64,000 bases of DNA from Nostoc sp. MS1 (lineage in GTDB: Bacteria > Cyanobacteriota > Cyanobacteriia > Cyanobacteriales > Nostocaceae), in NCBI RefSeq assembly GCF_019976755.1, contig NZ_AP023441.1, positions 5,825,501 to 5,889,500 of the forward strand. The letters run 5' to 3'. Each line of letters opens with the position of its first letter. The first letter of the stretch is position 1. The notes under the pieces are model-generated. The model was not told the origin of the DNA and searched no databases. It saw only the letters and a program-made list of their open reading frames with translations. Position numbers and translations under genes: made by a program. Positions 26,410 through 35,960 of the stretch are shown one piece after another.

Positions 26410-26775
26410 ATGAAAGCTGAAGCAGAAAAAGATGAAAGGCTGACTTGTGAAGTGGAAACCACTTTAAAAGTAATTGGCGGACGCTGGAAAGTGCTGATTA
26501 TTAGAGAATTATTGTCTGGTGTAAAACGGTTTGGGGAATTGCAGCGAGCCTTACCTGGAATTACACAAAAAATGCTGACTCAACAACTACGAGAAATGGA
26601 AGAAGATGGGATTATACACCGACAAGTCTATGCACAAATCCCCCCAAAGGTAGAATATTCTTTAACACCTTTGGGGGTAAGTTTACAGCCTATTCTTCAT
26701 GCCATGCACGAATGGGCGGTTAAGCATTATTATCAAACAAATATTAACCAAAAAAGTCAAGTTGAACCTATTTAG
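26410..26775 (+). CDS. HxlR/DUF24-family transcriptional regulator
   Basis: The 121-residue winged helix regulator includes CEVETTLKVIGGRWKVLIIRELLSG, the recognition region RFGELQRALPGITQKMLTQQLREME, and the wing IPPKVEYSLTPLG. A single cysteine near the N-terminus (residue 14, in LTCEVE) is where YodB/HypR/QorR-type members have their redox-sensing cysteine. It is divergent from azoR, so it probably controls that gene in response to quinones or oxidants. Its last 4 bp overlap the convergent coiled-coil gene. Confidence 0.9.
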   Translation: MKAEAEKDERLTCEVETTLKVIGGRWKVLIIRELLSGVKRFGELQRALPGITQKMLTQQLREMEEDGIIHRQVYAQIPPKVEYSLTPLGVSLQPILHAMHEWAVKHYYQTNINQKSQVEPI

Positions 26776-27164
26776 TTAGTTTGTAAATATTCGATTGCTG
26801 CTTCTAATTTAGAAGGGTAACTTTCAGCAAATCTTTCAAACCAAAGCCCTTCAGGAGAAAAGGGATCTAATTTTTCTAACCAATCTTTTGCTTGCTGTTT
26901 TAAAGCCTCTTTTTGTTTGGCTTTTATTTGCTCTTGTCGCAGTCTTTCTTGTTCTAGTTCTTGCTGTTTTTTCAATTCAAGCTCTGTATCTTGAGCAGCA
27001 AAATCCGCCTGAACTTCTGACAACAAATTATCTATTAAAGATAATGACTTGGGTTCAGGTGGGCTAAGTGATTGAAAAATATTTTGTTTTGGTATTTGCT
27101 GTTGTGTTTGTTCGTTCTCAGATTCAGCTTTGATTTGAGATAACAGCTTGTCTAGAGCGTCCAT
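26772..27164 (-). CDS. Small coiled-coil protein, last gene of the VWA operon
   Basis: I do not recognise a characterised family with certainty. The 130-residue protein has a charged helical N-terminus (MDALDKLLSQIKAESE), a second similar motif (LSLIDNLLSEVQADFAAQ) and a long Gln/Lys/Glu coiled coil (about 62-90). It ends with the globular motif DWLEKLDPFSPEGLWFERFAESYPSKLEAAIEYL. The C-terminal motif looks conserved, and the protein may belong to a cyanobacterial stress-protein family. The gene starts 2 bp after the upstream VWA gene ends, so the two are co-transcribed and perhaps act together. Confidence 0.7.
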   Translation of the reverse strand: MDALDKLLSQIKAESENEQTQQQIPKQNIFQSLSPPEPKSLSLIDNLLSEVQADFAAQDTELELKKQQELEQERLRQEQIKAKQKEALKQQAKDWLEKLDPFSPEGLWFERFAESYPSKLEAAIEYLQTN

Positions 27165-27166
27165 AG

Positions 27167-27772
27167 CTAATCATTAATGGCATTAAGTAGCACTTCCGAA
27201 AGACTTAAATCTTCCATATCTTCCATTGTAATAGTGTCACAGATATCAAACTTCGCACCTGCGCCTTGCAAGTCATCGTCTAAAGCTTTGAGGAAGCGGG
27301 TAGCTTGAGCATCTGTGCCAACTTGAATGAAAGAAATGGCTAATTCTTCATCTTTATCTAAGCGGCGAGAAACTTCGATAATGAGCCTCATTACCGCTTT
27401 GCGATCGTCTGGCTCACCATCAGTAACTACTAGAATTGTCTCACCACTGGGCTTATTTTTACCAGCAGCTTTGCGTTGAAAATAATCATCTGTTGCGTGT
27501 TTTAACACAGCTGCTAAATCGGTAGTTCCAGAAGGATCATTTTCCTGAAAAATCTGAGTAACTTTAGCTGATGTGACATTTTCATAGCGTTTGAATCTGC
27601 CAGAAAAAACATATACAGTAATGCCATCTGGATCAAATTGTTCGCACTTGCTAGCTAAAGCTAAGGTAGATTCTTGTGCAGTTACCCATCTATTACGTCC
27701 ACCCTTTTGATCAGGGGTAGCCATACTGCCACTCTTATCAATGATAAGGGTATAATCACGATTTTCTAACAT
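27167..27772 (-). CDS. von Willebrand factor A domain protein (second copy)
   Basis: The 201-residue protein consists of one VWA domain. The MIDAS metal site is visible as DKSGSM (D12-x-S14-x-S16), the distal threonine lies in DPSGTTDLAAVL and the aspartate in VVTDGEPDD. The C-terminus is acidic (ITMEDMEDLSLSEVLLNAI). Soluble VWA proteins of this size (TerY-like) serve as metal-dependent docking modules. It is about 70-80% identical by eye to the gene just upstream, a tandem duplication 28 bp away. Confidence 0.85.
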   Translation of the reverse strand: MLENRDYTLIIDKSGSMATPDQKGGRNRWVTAQESTLALASKCEQFDPDGITVYVFSGRFKRYENVTSAKVTQIFQENDPSGTTDLAAVLKHATDDYFQRKAAGKNKPSGETILVVTDGEPDDRKAVMRLIIEVSRRLDKDEELAISFIQVGTDAQATRFLKALDDDLQGAGAKFDICDTITMEDMEDLSLSEVLLNAIND

Positions 27773-27800
27773 GATATTAATTCAACCAATAACTAAATAA

Positions 27801-28406
27801 TTAATCACTAATTGCATTCATTAGTACATCTGCAAGACTCATTTCCTCCAAATCATCCAATGTGACAGTATCGCAGATATCAAATTTAGCACCAACACTT
27901 TGTAACTGGTCGTCTAAGGCTTTGAGGAACTTGGTAGCTTGAGCATCTGAACCAACTTGAATGATAGAAATAGCCAATTCTTCATCTCGTTCCATCTGGC
28001 GAGTTGCATGAATGATGGTTTCAAATACCGCTTTGCGATCGTCTGGTTCGCCATCAGTTATGACTAAAATTGTTTCACCATTGGGTTTAGTCTTCCCCGC
28101 CGCTTTGCGTTGAAAGTAATTATTCAAAGCATCTTGCAAGACACCTGCTAAGTTTGTTGTCCCAGCCGGGTCATTTTCTAAAAATATCTGGGCGACTTTA
28201 GCTGAGGTAACATCGTCATAACGTTTAAATCTGCCAGAAAATAAATATACAGTAATCCCATCTGGGTCAAACTGTTCAGCTTTTCTAGCTAAAGCCAAGG
28301 TTGACTCTTGGGCTATTTCCCATCTGCTTCTACCACCAACTTGATCGGGAGTAGACATACTACCGCTTTTGTCGATGATTAGAGTGTAGTCGCGATCGCT
28401 CATCAT
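27801..28406 (-). CDS. von Willebrand factor A domain protein (first copy)
   Basis: This 201-residue VWA protein is a paralogue of the next gene, with an intact MIDAS (DKSGSM at 12-17, DPAGTTNLAGVL, VITDGEPDD) and the same acidic tail (VTLDDLEEMSLADVLMNAI). It is the first gene of a three-gene unit, VWA-VWA-coiled coil. There is no kinase, phosphatase or MoxR ATPase partner nearby. Confidence 0.85.
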   Translation of the reverse strand: MMSDRDYTLIIDKSGSMSTPDQVGGRSRWEIAQESTLALARKAEQFDPDGITVYLFSGRFKRYDDVTSAKVAQIFLENDPAGTTNLAGVLQDALNNYFQRKAAGKTKPNGETILVITDGEPDDRKAVFETIIHATRQMERDEELAISIIQVGSDAQATKFLKALDDQLQSVGAKFDICDTVTLDDLEEMSLADVLMNAISD

Positions 28407-28621
28407 AATTTTCCTTAAATCACTACCCTGTGGTTCTAGTCTAGTTCACAGGTCTTATGTCTACGCAAAGTTTTTAAGCTTTTGTATCAATCTTGCTATT
28501 TAGGTGTTTTTAAATAACAGGGCTGTAATGTTGATAGGAGTATGAAGATGTTCTTCAGACACTGAAGCTTGCAGTTGAGCGATGGGATAAAATTGTAAAG
28601 AAATGTTAATAGTTCACTCCT

Positions 28622-29611
28622 ATGAATTGGTTTTTGTCCGTGCTAGGACTTTTCACTGCACTACTGATACTCCTACTGGCGTTATATTTAATAACTGCTA
28701 GGCGTTATCAATCATCTAAGTCCGTAGCCAATTCCTATGACCAGTGGACTGAAGACGGTATTTTAGAGTTCTATTGGGGTGAACACATCCACTTAGGTCA
28801 TTATGGTTCACCACCGCAAAAAAAGGATTTCCTCGCAGCTAAATCGGATTTTGTGCATGAAATGGTGCGTTGGGGCGGCTTAGATAAATTACCCCCAGGA
28901 ACCACCGTCTTAGATGTTGGCTGTGGAATTGGCGGTAGTAGCCGTATATTGGCAAGGGATTATGGGTTTGCCGTCACAGGTATTACAATTAGTCCCCAAC
29001 AAGTCCAACGCGCCCAGCAGTTAACGCCTGATGGACTAAACGCGCAGTTTCTTGTAGATGATGCAATGGCGCTGTCTTTCCCAGATGCTAGTTTTGATGT
29101 AGTTTGGTCAATTGAAGCTGGCCCACACATGCCAGATAAAGCCATCTTTGCCAAAGAATTGATGCGGGTGCTAAAACCCGGTGGCATCATGGTTTTAGCC
29201 GATTGGAACCAAAGAGACGATCGCCAAAAACCGCTCAATTTTTGGGAGAAGCCCGTCATGCAGCAATTACTAGACCAGTGGTCGCATCCCGCTTTTTCCA
29301 GTATCGAAGGTTTTTCCGAGCTTTTGGTAGAGACTGGCTTAGTAGAAGGGGAAGTAATAACAGCAGACTGGACACAACAAACCCTTCCTTCTTGGCTAGA
29401 TTCCATCTGGCAAGGAATAGTTAGACCACAGGGATTAATACTTTTTGGTCTAGCTGGTTTCATTAAATCTTTGCGAGAAGTTCCCACCTTGCTACTGATG
29501 AGGCTGGCATTTGGTACGGGACTGTGCCGTTTTGGGATGTTCCGCGCTGTACGAAATAATTCTCAGCCGCAATCAACACAAGACGTTACTTTTAACACGG
29601 CTCAAGTTTAA
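28622..29611 (+). CDS. MPBQ/MSBQ methyltransferase (tocopherol/plastoquinone pathway)
   Basis: The 329-residue protein has an N-terminal membrane anchor (LSVLGLFTALLILLLALYLITA) and a class I SAM methyltransferase with motif I VLDVGCGIGGSSRILA near residue 98. Other motifs are ITISPQQVQRAQ, WSIEAGPHMPDKAIFAKELMRVLKPGG and ADWNQRDDRQ. From memory it resembles Synechocystis Sll0418 across its length, an enzyme that methylates 2-methyl-6-phytyl (or solanesyl) benzoquinol. Its C-terminus (GFIKSLREVPTLLLMRLAFGTGLCRFGMF) also fits. It acts at the membrane. Confidence 0.88.
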   Translation: MNWFLSVLGLFTALLILLLALYLITARRYQSSKSVANSYDQWTEDGILEFYWGEHIHLGHYGSPPQKKDFLAAKSDFVHEMVRWGGLDKLPPGTTVLDVGCGIGGSSRILARDYGFAVTGITISPQQVQRAQQLTPDGLNAQFLVDDAMALSFPDASFDVVWSIEAGPHMPDKAIFAKELMRVLKPGGIMVLADWNQRDDRQKPLNFWEKPVMQQLLDQWSHPAFSSIEGFSELLVETGLVEGEVITADWTQQTLPSWLDSIWQGIVRPQGLILFGLAGFIKSLREVPTLLLMRLAFGTGLCRFGMFRAVRNNSQPQSTQDVTFNTAQV

Positions 29612-29852
29612 TCAGGCACAGAATAACTGAACTACTCTCAGGAGACATCATAGCCATGTCTCCTATTTGTTAGGTGATTTTCCTCACCTGCGGAACGATG
29701 CAATATTTTTATTTATGTTGGGTGGGGCGATCGCCAAAAGTAAATGTAATTCTATTTACCACAGAAATACCTATTATTACGGATGAAGTTGGATATACAA
29801 TATGGACAATTCATCCTTTCATAATGCAACGCCAATTATCTACTAGTAAATT

Positions 29853-30815
29853 ATGTCTAATGGTGAAATTGCTCAATTAGAATCCTCAAATCCTCAAGCT
29901 GCTAAACATCAAAAGCCTCATCAGATTCTTTCTCCCCAAGATATAAAAGTATTAAACACTCGTTCAAACTCCAAAGGGCTAGTTCAACTAGCTCTGCATC
30001 TAACTATCATGGCGTGCAGTGGTTATCTGTGGGGGACAAACTGGGGTAATTGGGCGTTAGCGATTCCATCCTTGGTAATCTATGGCTTTAGTATTGCTGC
30101 CATGTTTGCACCTATGCACGAATGCGTTCATAGAACTGCCTTCGCTGCTCATCCTTTAAATAATGCTGTTGCTTGGTTTGCAGGTTTATTGTCTTTTTAC
30201 AATAGCGCCTTCTTTCGTTACTATCACAAATGGCATCACCTATATACTCGTGTTCCTGATAAAGACCCAGAGTTAACCGACCCCAAACCCAGCAACTTTG
30301 CCAAATACTTATTAATCATTAGCGGTTTACCCTGGTGGTTAGGAAAAATTTCTGGACATTTTCAGATAGCATTCGGTCAAATAGAAAACTTTCCCTTTAT
30401 CCCAGAATCAGCACGTACTCAAGTTATTCGCTCCACTCGGCTGCAATTGGCAGTTTATGCAGGTATGATTGCTGTCTCCATTGCATTAGGTCAGCCTTTA
30501 TTTATTATTTATTGGCTCATACCATTGATGATTGGTCAACCAATTCTGCGTTTTATTCTGTTAGCAGAACATAGAGGTTGCACTCTTGATGCAAATCTGC
30601 TGACAAATACGCGCACAACAATAACTCTCTGGCCTGTGCGCTTTTTTATGTGGAATATGTCTTTTCATGCAGAGCATCATTTATATCCATCAATTCCTTT
30701 CCACGCGCTGGGTGATGCTCACAAGCTGTTGAGTCAGCACTTTGCTCACATTGAGCCAGGGTATATAAAAGTCAACAGCGATATTGTGATTAAATCGGGA
30801 CAATCGGCAATATGA
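29853..30815 (+). CDS. Membrane fatty acid desaturase-family protein
   Basis: The 320-residue integral membrane di-iron protein has three histidine boxes: HECVH near residue 90, HKWHH near 126 and HAEHH near 271. Hydrophobic segments lie between them. The family includes acyl-lipid desaturases and carotenoid ketolases or hydroxylases. The motifs here (MFAPMHECVHRTAF and WNMSFHAEHHLYPS) do not let me name the substrate. It is probably monocistronic, downstream of the MPBQ methyltransferase. Confidence 0.82.
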   Translation: MSNGEIAQLESSNPQAAKHQKPHQILSPQDIKVLNTRSNSKGLVQLALHLTIMACSGYLWGTNWGNWALAIPSLVIYGFSIAAMFAPMHECVHRTAFAAHPLNNAVAWFAGLLSFYNSAFFRYYHKWHHLYTRVPDKDPELTDPKPSNFAKYLLIISGLPWWLGKISGHFQIAFGQIENFPFIPESARTQVIRSTRLQLAVYAGMIAVSIALGQPLFIIYWLIPLMIGQPILRFILLAEHRGCTLDANLLTNTRTTITLWPVRFFMWNMSFHAEHHLYPSIPFHALGDAHKLLSQHFAHIEPGYIKVNSDIVIKSGQSAI

Positions 30816-30996
30816 CAAAATTGCCGTAGGCTAAAATCTAATGAAATTAATATTTCAAGGCTGTTAGCCTTGGCGTTGGTCGTTGTTTGTGGGAATTTTT
30901 GGCTGAGATTTTATGACTAAAGCACCTATATAGGCTGTTACCTAGAACGAGTTTGGCTATTACTGCGATTTTGGGAATTAGGGAAAGGATTTAGTT

Positions 30997-31291
30997 ATGG
31001 TAAAAGATGAAGCTTACCGGGAAGCAGAGCAGCGCATTGAAAAGGCACAGGAAGAAGGAGCAGTTAAACTCGATCTCAGCATTATGGGACTTACTGAAGT
31101 GCCAGAGGCGATCGCATCCCTGAGTGGCTTGCAACAGCTTTACCTCTCTAGAAATAAACTGACAGCATTGCCAGAGGCGATCGCATCCCTCACAGGGTTA
31201 CAACGGCTTAACCTCTCCTCTAACAAACTGACCAAACTACCAGAGGCGATCGCATCCCTGACCCAATTACAAGACCTTAACCTCACCTATA
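30997..31291 (+). pseudogene. 5' part of an interrupted LRR-Roc-COR (ROCO) gene
   Basis: The N-terminal segment (about 98 residues) carries leucine-rich repeats with the unit LxxLxLSxNKLTxLPEAIAS repeated three times. The frame stays open for a while into the inserted IS, giving an artificial C-terminus. The last genuine codon is at the TATA target duplication (31288-31291). Joining base 31291 to 32240 restores LNLTYNKLTELPEAIAS, a perfect LRR, in frame with the rest of the gene. Confidence 0.9.
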
Positions 31292-31310
31292 GAACCCATT
31301 TGATATCTTT

Positions 31311-31859
31311 TCAGGCGGTATCTGCGACAGCTAGCCGTTTGAGCATTAGCCGAATAAAACATAGCTTGAGCTTGGCATTGGAACGTTCGAGTGTGCGGTC
31401 GAAATTTTTGACTAAACTTTTACATCTCTCCACCCAAGCATTCGATCTTTCAATGACCCATCTGGCAGCAACAGGCACAAATCCAGATAGTCCTTTCGTC
31501 TGTTTCTGTGCTTTTGATGGTTTGGCTGAAAGTTCAAATTGAATTTTAGTCATAATCTCTGGGTAAATCTGTTCCAAGGCTTGTGTCAATTGATCAGGAT
31601 GATAGCCGTTATCTACCAGAATAGTCGTCATGGGTTGCTCCACAGGTTTAGATTTGAAGTAATCAATGTTTTTCGAGAGCATTTCAATTAACCCTTGGTC
31701 ATCAGATACATTAGCTTTGGTGCAGTGGGTAAAGAAAGGGAAGCCTAAGATATCCACTGCCAAATGTCTTTTGATGCCATTAGTGCATTTGTAAAAGCAA
31801 AACCCTTTCGACTCAACACTGGCATTACAAGTATTTTTCACCGCTTGTGAGTCAATCAT
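31311..31859 (-). CDS. IS5-like transposase, second frame (DDE catalytic part)
   Basis: The 182-residue frame contains the DDE motif residues: D in IDSQAVKN at the start, D in TTILVDNGYHP near residue 86 and E in WVIERSNAWVERCKSLV near 136. Internal starts such as the ATG at 31859 are possible. The sequence continuing upstream in this frame (KPQWTTLI before MIDSQ) indicates translation as a fusion with the first frame by -1 slippage on a run of nine A residues. Confidence 0.88.
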   Translation of the reverse strand: MIDSQAVKNTCNASVESKGFCFYKCTNGIKRHLAVDILGFPFFTHCTKANVSDDQGLIEMLSKNIDYFKSKPVEQPMTTILVDNGYHPDQLTQALEQIYPEIMTKIQFELSAKPSKAQKQTKGLSGFVPVAARWVIERSNAWVERCKSLVKNFDRTLERSNAKLKLCFIRLMLKRLAVADTA

Positions 31860-31861
31860 GA

Positions 31862-32158
31862 TTAGAGTCGTCCACTGCGGTTTTTTTTTACTTGTTCCCG
31901 CACCTGCTGATGCAACTCAGTCATGATTTTCGTCAGGATGTCCCCTTCACACCACTGCTGGTAATACCAGAATACTGTTGAATATGGCGGCATATCTCTA
32001 GGTAAGTCAGCCCAATTACAACCATTCTTCAGTTGATAAAGTATACCGTTAAGGATTTGCCGCTTTGTCCACACAGGGGGTCTGGTTTTCTTCTTCGTCG
32101 GCAATAATGGCTCAATTATTTCCCACTCTTTGTCTGTCAAATCGCTTGAATAACCCAT
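31862..32158 (-). CDS. IS5-like transposase, first frame (N-terminal part)
   Basis: The N-terminal domain has MGYSSDLTDKEWEIIEPLLP, then TKRQILNGILYQLKNGCNWADLPRDMPPYSTVFWYYQQW, typical of the IS5 family (DUF4096-like). An AGGA box precedes the ATG at 32158; an ATG nine codons upstream is an alternative. The frame ends shortly after the slippery run GTAAAAAAAAAC (minus strand of about 31880-31892), giving either a short product or a frameshifted transposase. Confidence 0.85.
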   Translation of the reverse strand: MGYSSDLTDKEWEIIEPLLPTKKKTRPPVWTKRQILNGILYQLKNGCNWADLPRDMPPYSTVFWYYQQWCEGDILTKIMTELHQQVREQVKKNRSGRL

Positions 32159-32235
32159 TTTCAATCCTGATCTGCTTCCATGCACCTAATTTCTGTTGAT
32201 TCTACTCAATCACCAAAAAGATATCAAATGGGTTC

Positions 32236-35100
32236 TATAACAAACTGACCGAACTGCCAGAGGCGATCGCATCCCTGAGTGGCTTACAAAGGCTTGACCT
32301 CAGTAAAAACCAACTGACAGAATTGCCGGAGTGGCTGGGGCATCTTACAAAGTTGAAAGAACTTCATGTTTGGGGCAATCCACTGACTACCCTTCCAGCC
32401 CAAATTTCTGAACTGCTCGACTTGGAAACTTTTAGTTTTAATAGTTCAGAGATAACCGAACTGCCAGCAACAGTTTTCCAACTGAAATCACTAAAGTGGC
32501 TTGATATCAGTGGTTACGAAAATCTAGCTGTGTTGTCTAAAGCAATTGAAAATCTAAGTAAACTAGAGAACTTGCATCTAACAAGTAGTAAAGTCACAAA
32601 TATTCCAGAAGAAGTAGGTTCACTAATCAATTTAAAAACTCTGGATCTTTCCAATAACAATTTAACTGACATCCCAACGTCTCTGGCGCAACTGGAATAT
32701 GTGGAGCAACTCGAACTCAATGGTAATCCCCTGAACCCTGACCTCGCTGCTGCCTACAATCAAGGCTTTGAAGCTGTCAGACAATACCTGCGGGCAAAAG
32801 CAGAGGCTCAAGTAACGCTGAATGAAGCTAAACTTATTTTAATTGGCGAGGGTGAAGTAGGTAAAAGTTGTCTATTAGGAGCATTGCGGGGGGATAAATG
32901 GGTAGATGGTCGTCCTACAACTCACGGGATTGAGATTAAGCCTGTAATTGTCACCGATCCTGACACTGGCACAGAAATCACTTTGAATGGTTGGGATTTT
33001 GGCGGTCAACGGGTTTATCGACCAACGCACCAGTTGTTTTTCAGTGCGCCAGCCGTGTATCTAGTAGTGTGGAAGCCACGGGAAGGCCCCCAGCAGGGCT
33101 TTGTCAAAGAGTGGATTACGCTGATCAAAAATCGAGAACCGGATGCAAAGGTATTAGTTGTAGCAACACACGGCGGCCCCGGACAGCGACAACCAGACAT
33201 CGACAGACAAGAAATTCTAGCTCAATTCGGCAGCGATACGGTGCTTGATTTCTTCTATGTAGACAGCAAACTCAAGGACAATACAACAGATTGCACTGGA
33301 TTAGCACAATTAAAAGATGCGATCGCTCGTGTCGCCGCATCTCTTCCTGAAATGGGGCGTTCCGTTCCCGCAAAGTGGCAACAGGTAAGAGAAACTTTGC
33401 AGATAAGCGATAAACCCTATTTGCTCTATAAAGATGTTATTGCTATCTGCGCTGAACATGGAATTGATGAAAAGCAGGCAGAACTGTTTCTTCGCATCTC
33501 CCATACACTAGGGCATTTTATTCATTATCATTACGACCCTACACTGCGCGATATCGTCATTCTCAAACCCGATTGGTTAGCAAAAGCGATCAGCTTCGTG
33601 CTAGATGATAAAATGACACGCGATCGCAACGGTTTAGTAGAATTTGAACATCTCAGCGAGTTGTGGAGTAATCCCCCGTTTGAGGGTGAGGAAGGCTACC
33701 CCAAACAATTGCATCCTATTTTTCTGCGGTTGATGGAACGCTTTGACCTGTCTTACAAAGTTGTGTTTGATCCGGCAGAACCTAGCACTACTAGCCTAAT
33801 TGCTCAACTAGTTCCCGACCAACGCCCCGAACTACCCAACTGGGGAGAGCAACCAGAACCCGGAGACAGACAACAGGTGCAAATCTGCCGCATTGTAGAC
33901 AGTCGGGGACAGTTTGAAGTGGCAGAAGGCTTGTTTTATCAGTTAATTGTCCGGTTACACAAATACTCACTGGGGCGGAAGAATTACGCAGACAGCATTC
34001 ACTGGCAACGGGGCTTGATGCTTGACAATGACTACAATGGTCGGGCATTGCTAGAGTATGTTGGCACTGATGTAAAAATTACAGTACGGGCAGCTTACCC
34101 TGAACGATTCTTGTCTTATCTCACCGAAGATATTAAATGGTTAGTAGAAAATTTCTGGGAAGGGTTGCGTTGTAATGTGATGGTTCCCTGCATAGCATCT
34201 TGTGGCATGAATACGCCTGGAAATGGACTGTTTGAGGTACAAAAACTAATTGACAGCAAAAAGAAAAACCGTCATGATTACCCGTGTCCGGTTTCAGGTT
34301 GTGGTGAATGGCAAAACATAGATCAATTGCTAAATAACGCTCCAATATCTCAACCCCCATCCCAAGCAATTGGCATTGAGCAGGTACAGAGCATTTTGAA
34401 AGAGGAATTAAAAGTCATCCGTAGAGATTTGGTGATTTTGGATCGTCGAGATGAAGAACGCTTTCAGAAATTGTCTCAGGAACAGCGCACCATTTTAAGC
34501 CAAGTTGATCAGGAGTTTGCTGCACTTATGCAAATGCTCACCGATGAAGCCAAAGATGGGCCGCGCCTGTTCAGCTTTAAGCCTGTTGACCCGAAATTTT
34601 TTGACCGTCCCAAATGGATGAGTGCTAAGTTTCAACTCACCCTCTGGTGCGAACACGCTCGTCAACCACTTCCAGCCTTAAATCCCCACGACCAAAAAAA
34701 GGGAGTCTACGAAATAGAGTTACGGCGTGAGTGGTTTACCAAAGCTGTCCCCTTTCTCAAACTGTTGACGGGAACCCTGAGTCTAGTTTTACCTGTTGCT
34801 GGTTCTGCAACCAAGTTGATGCTTGATGACACCACCTACAAAGGCATTGAAGAACAACTCGACCTCGGACAGAAAGCGATCGAGTCTACCTTGAAGGGAG
34901 GCGATATGGCTTTGGCTGGTGACTTCAAGAGTGATTCTCGATTTTTGGAAGGTGACGCAATTCGCGCCCAAGGTTCGATTTTGCGAGAATTACACGCTCT
35001 TTTGAAAGAGAAAGACCCTAGTTTTGGTGGACTGGTGCGGGTGCAGAACAAACGCCGCGAATTTCTTTGGGTTCATCCTCAGTTTGTGGATGAGTATTAA
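32236..35100 (+). pseudogene. 3' part of the interrupted LRR-Roc-COR (ROCO) gene
   Basis: This is the main part of a large signalling GTPase: more LRRs (through about 32790), then a Roc GTPase domain. G1 is GEGEVGKSC near 32845, G3 is DFGGQ near 33000, and the G4 region VATHGGPG is non-canonical. A COR domain follows, then a Cys-containing segment (CIASCG, CPVSGCGEW) and a coiled-coil/C-terminal domain. It lacks its own start after the insertion; the only nearby starts are TTGs. With the 5' part and without the IS it would be a 1051-residue protein. ROCO proteins switch on dimer state; partners are unknown. Confidence 0.88.
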
Positions 35101-35184
35101 GCCACTGCAAGGCTTGTAGGGAGGTTAGTTATACTGCCTTTAAGATGGGAAAAGATAGCGCATCATTGGGAGGAAGCGATCGCC

Positions 35185-35733
35185 ATGAGTGTGATTGTAG
35201 CTAAGTGGACGATTGACGAATATCACCGGATGATTGAGGCTGGCATTTTGTGCGATCGCCAGGTTGAATTGCTTCAAGGAGATATTGTAGAAATGTCTCC
35301 CGAAAGAGAAGCCCACGCTTATTGTAGTCATGAAGCAGGTGAATATCTAACGGATTTGTTAAGTCAACGCGCTAAAATTCGTCAAGCCAAGCCTATCACC
35401 CTACCCAACGACTCAGAACCCGAACCAGATATTGCGATCGTCCAACGTTTAGGACGCGAATACCGAGCGCATCATCCATATCCAGAAAATATTTTTTGGG
35501 TAATTGAGTATGCTAACTCCAGCTTAGAGAAAGATTTAGAGAAGAAAAGCAAAATTTACGCCCAAGCAGGCATCTTAGAGTATTGGGTTGTAAATCTCAA
35601 AAAGTTAAACTTGGTGGTATTCCGAGACATTTTAGATGGAGAATACGCCACAAAACAAACTTTAACCACTGGCAAAATTCGACTGCTTGCATTTCCAGAT
35701 ATTTTTGTGTCAGTGGAAAGAATTATTAATTAG
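35185..35733 (+). CDS. Uma2 family (DUF820) putative endonuclease
   Basis: The 182-residue protein has the PD-(D/E)XK fold of Uma2: EYHRMIEAGILCDRQVELLQGDIVEMSPEREAHAY at the N-terminus, PEPDIAIVQR for the catalytic aspartate, and VIEYANSSLEKDLEKKSKIYAQAGILEYWVVNL for the E/K region (E before YANSS). The family is hugely expanded in filamentous cyanobacteria and its role is not settled. An A/G-rich ribosome site (GGAGGAAG) precedes ATG 35185. It lies downstream of the ROCO gene with 84 bp between. Confidence 0.88.
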   Translation: MSVIVAKWTIDEYHRMIEAGILCDRQVELLQGDIVEMSPEREAHAYCSHEAGEYLTDLLSQRAKIRQAKPITLPNDSEPEPDIAIVQRLGREYRAHHPYPENIFWVIEYANSSLEKDLEKKSKIYAQAGILEYWVVNLKKLNLVVFRDILDGEYATKQTLTTGKIRLLAFPDIFVSVERIIN

Positions 35734-35960
35734 TCATTAGTCCATAGTCAACAGTCCATAGTCCATAGTTATTCTCCCCCATCTTCTCCCACTCCTGGTT
35801 GGTGAGCGCAGTCGTTCGCGGAGCGTGGCGTTTAGCCACACCACATCTCCCACAAATTCCCCCTTGAGCGATGTGGGTATACTCCATCCTCGTTATAGAT
35901 TAATAATGTATCTATAACACCGGACTACGGGCTTAGTCTTTCACAGTGAAGGGTTTGGAA
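35734..35960. repeat. Heptads and GC-rich palindromes upstream of the M50 protease
   Basis: Heptad units (GTCCATA, GTCAACA) at about 35733-35772 are followed by a GC-rich stretch with the hairpin GTGGC-GTTTA-GCCAC and TTCGCGGAGCG type palindromes at about 35805-35845. These are family members of repeats elsewhere in the window. Confidence 0.6.

Larger units (their letters stand above)
31292..32235 (-). mobile_element. IS5-like insertion sequence (IS427/IS1031-type), 944 bp
   Basis: The ends are perfect inverted repeats of 20 bp (GAACCCATTTGATATCTTTT at 31292 and its complement ending at 32235). The element is flanked by TATA (31288-31291 and 32236-32239) as a 4-bp target duplication. Inside are two overlapping transposase frames on the minus strand joined by a likely -1 frameshift. 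The insertion is clean, which suggests a recent event. Confidence 0.93.

Noticed and set aside
29674..29880. 68-codon frame before the desaturase gene
   Set aside because: It overlaps the desaturase start in another frame and shows no motif.
31311..31542. C-terminal half of the 181-codon frame 30997-31542
   Set aside because: It is the antisense of the transposase read through from the LRR gene, not natural protein sequence.
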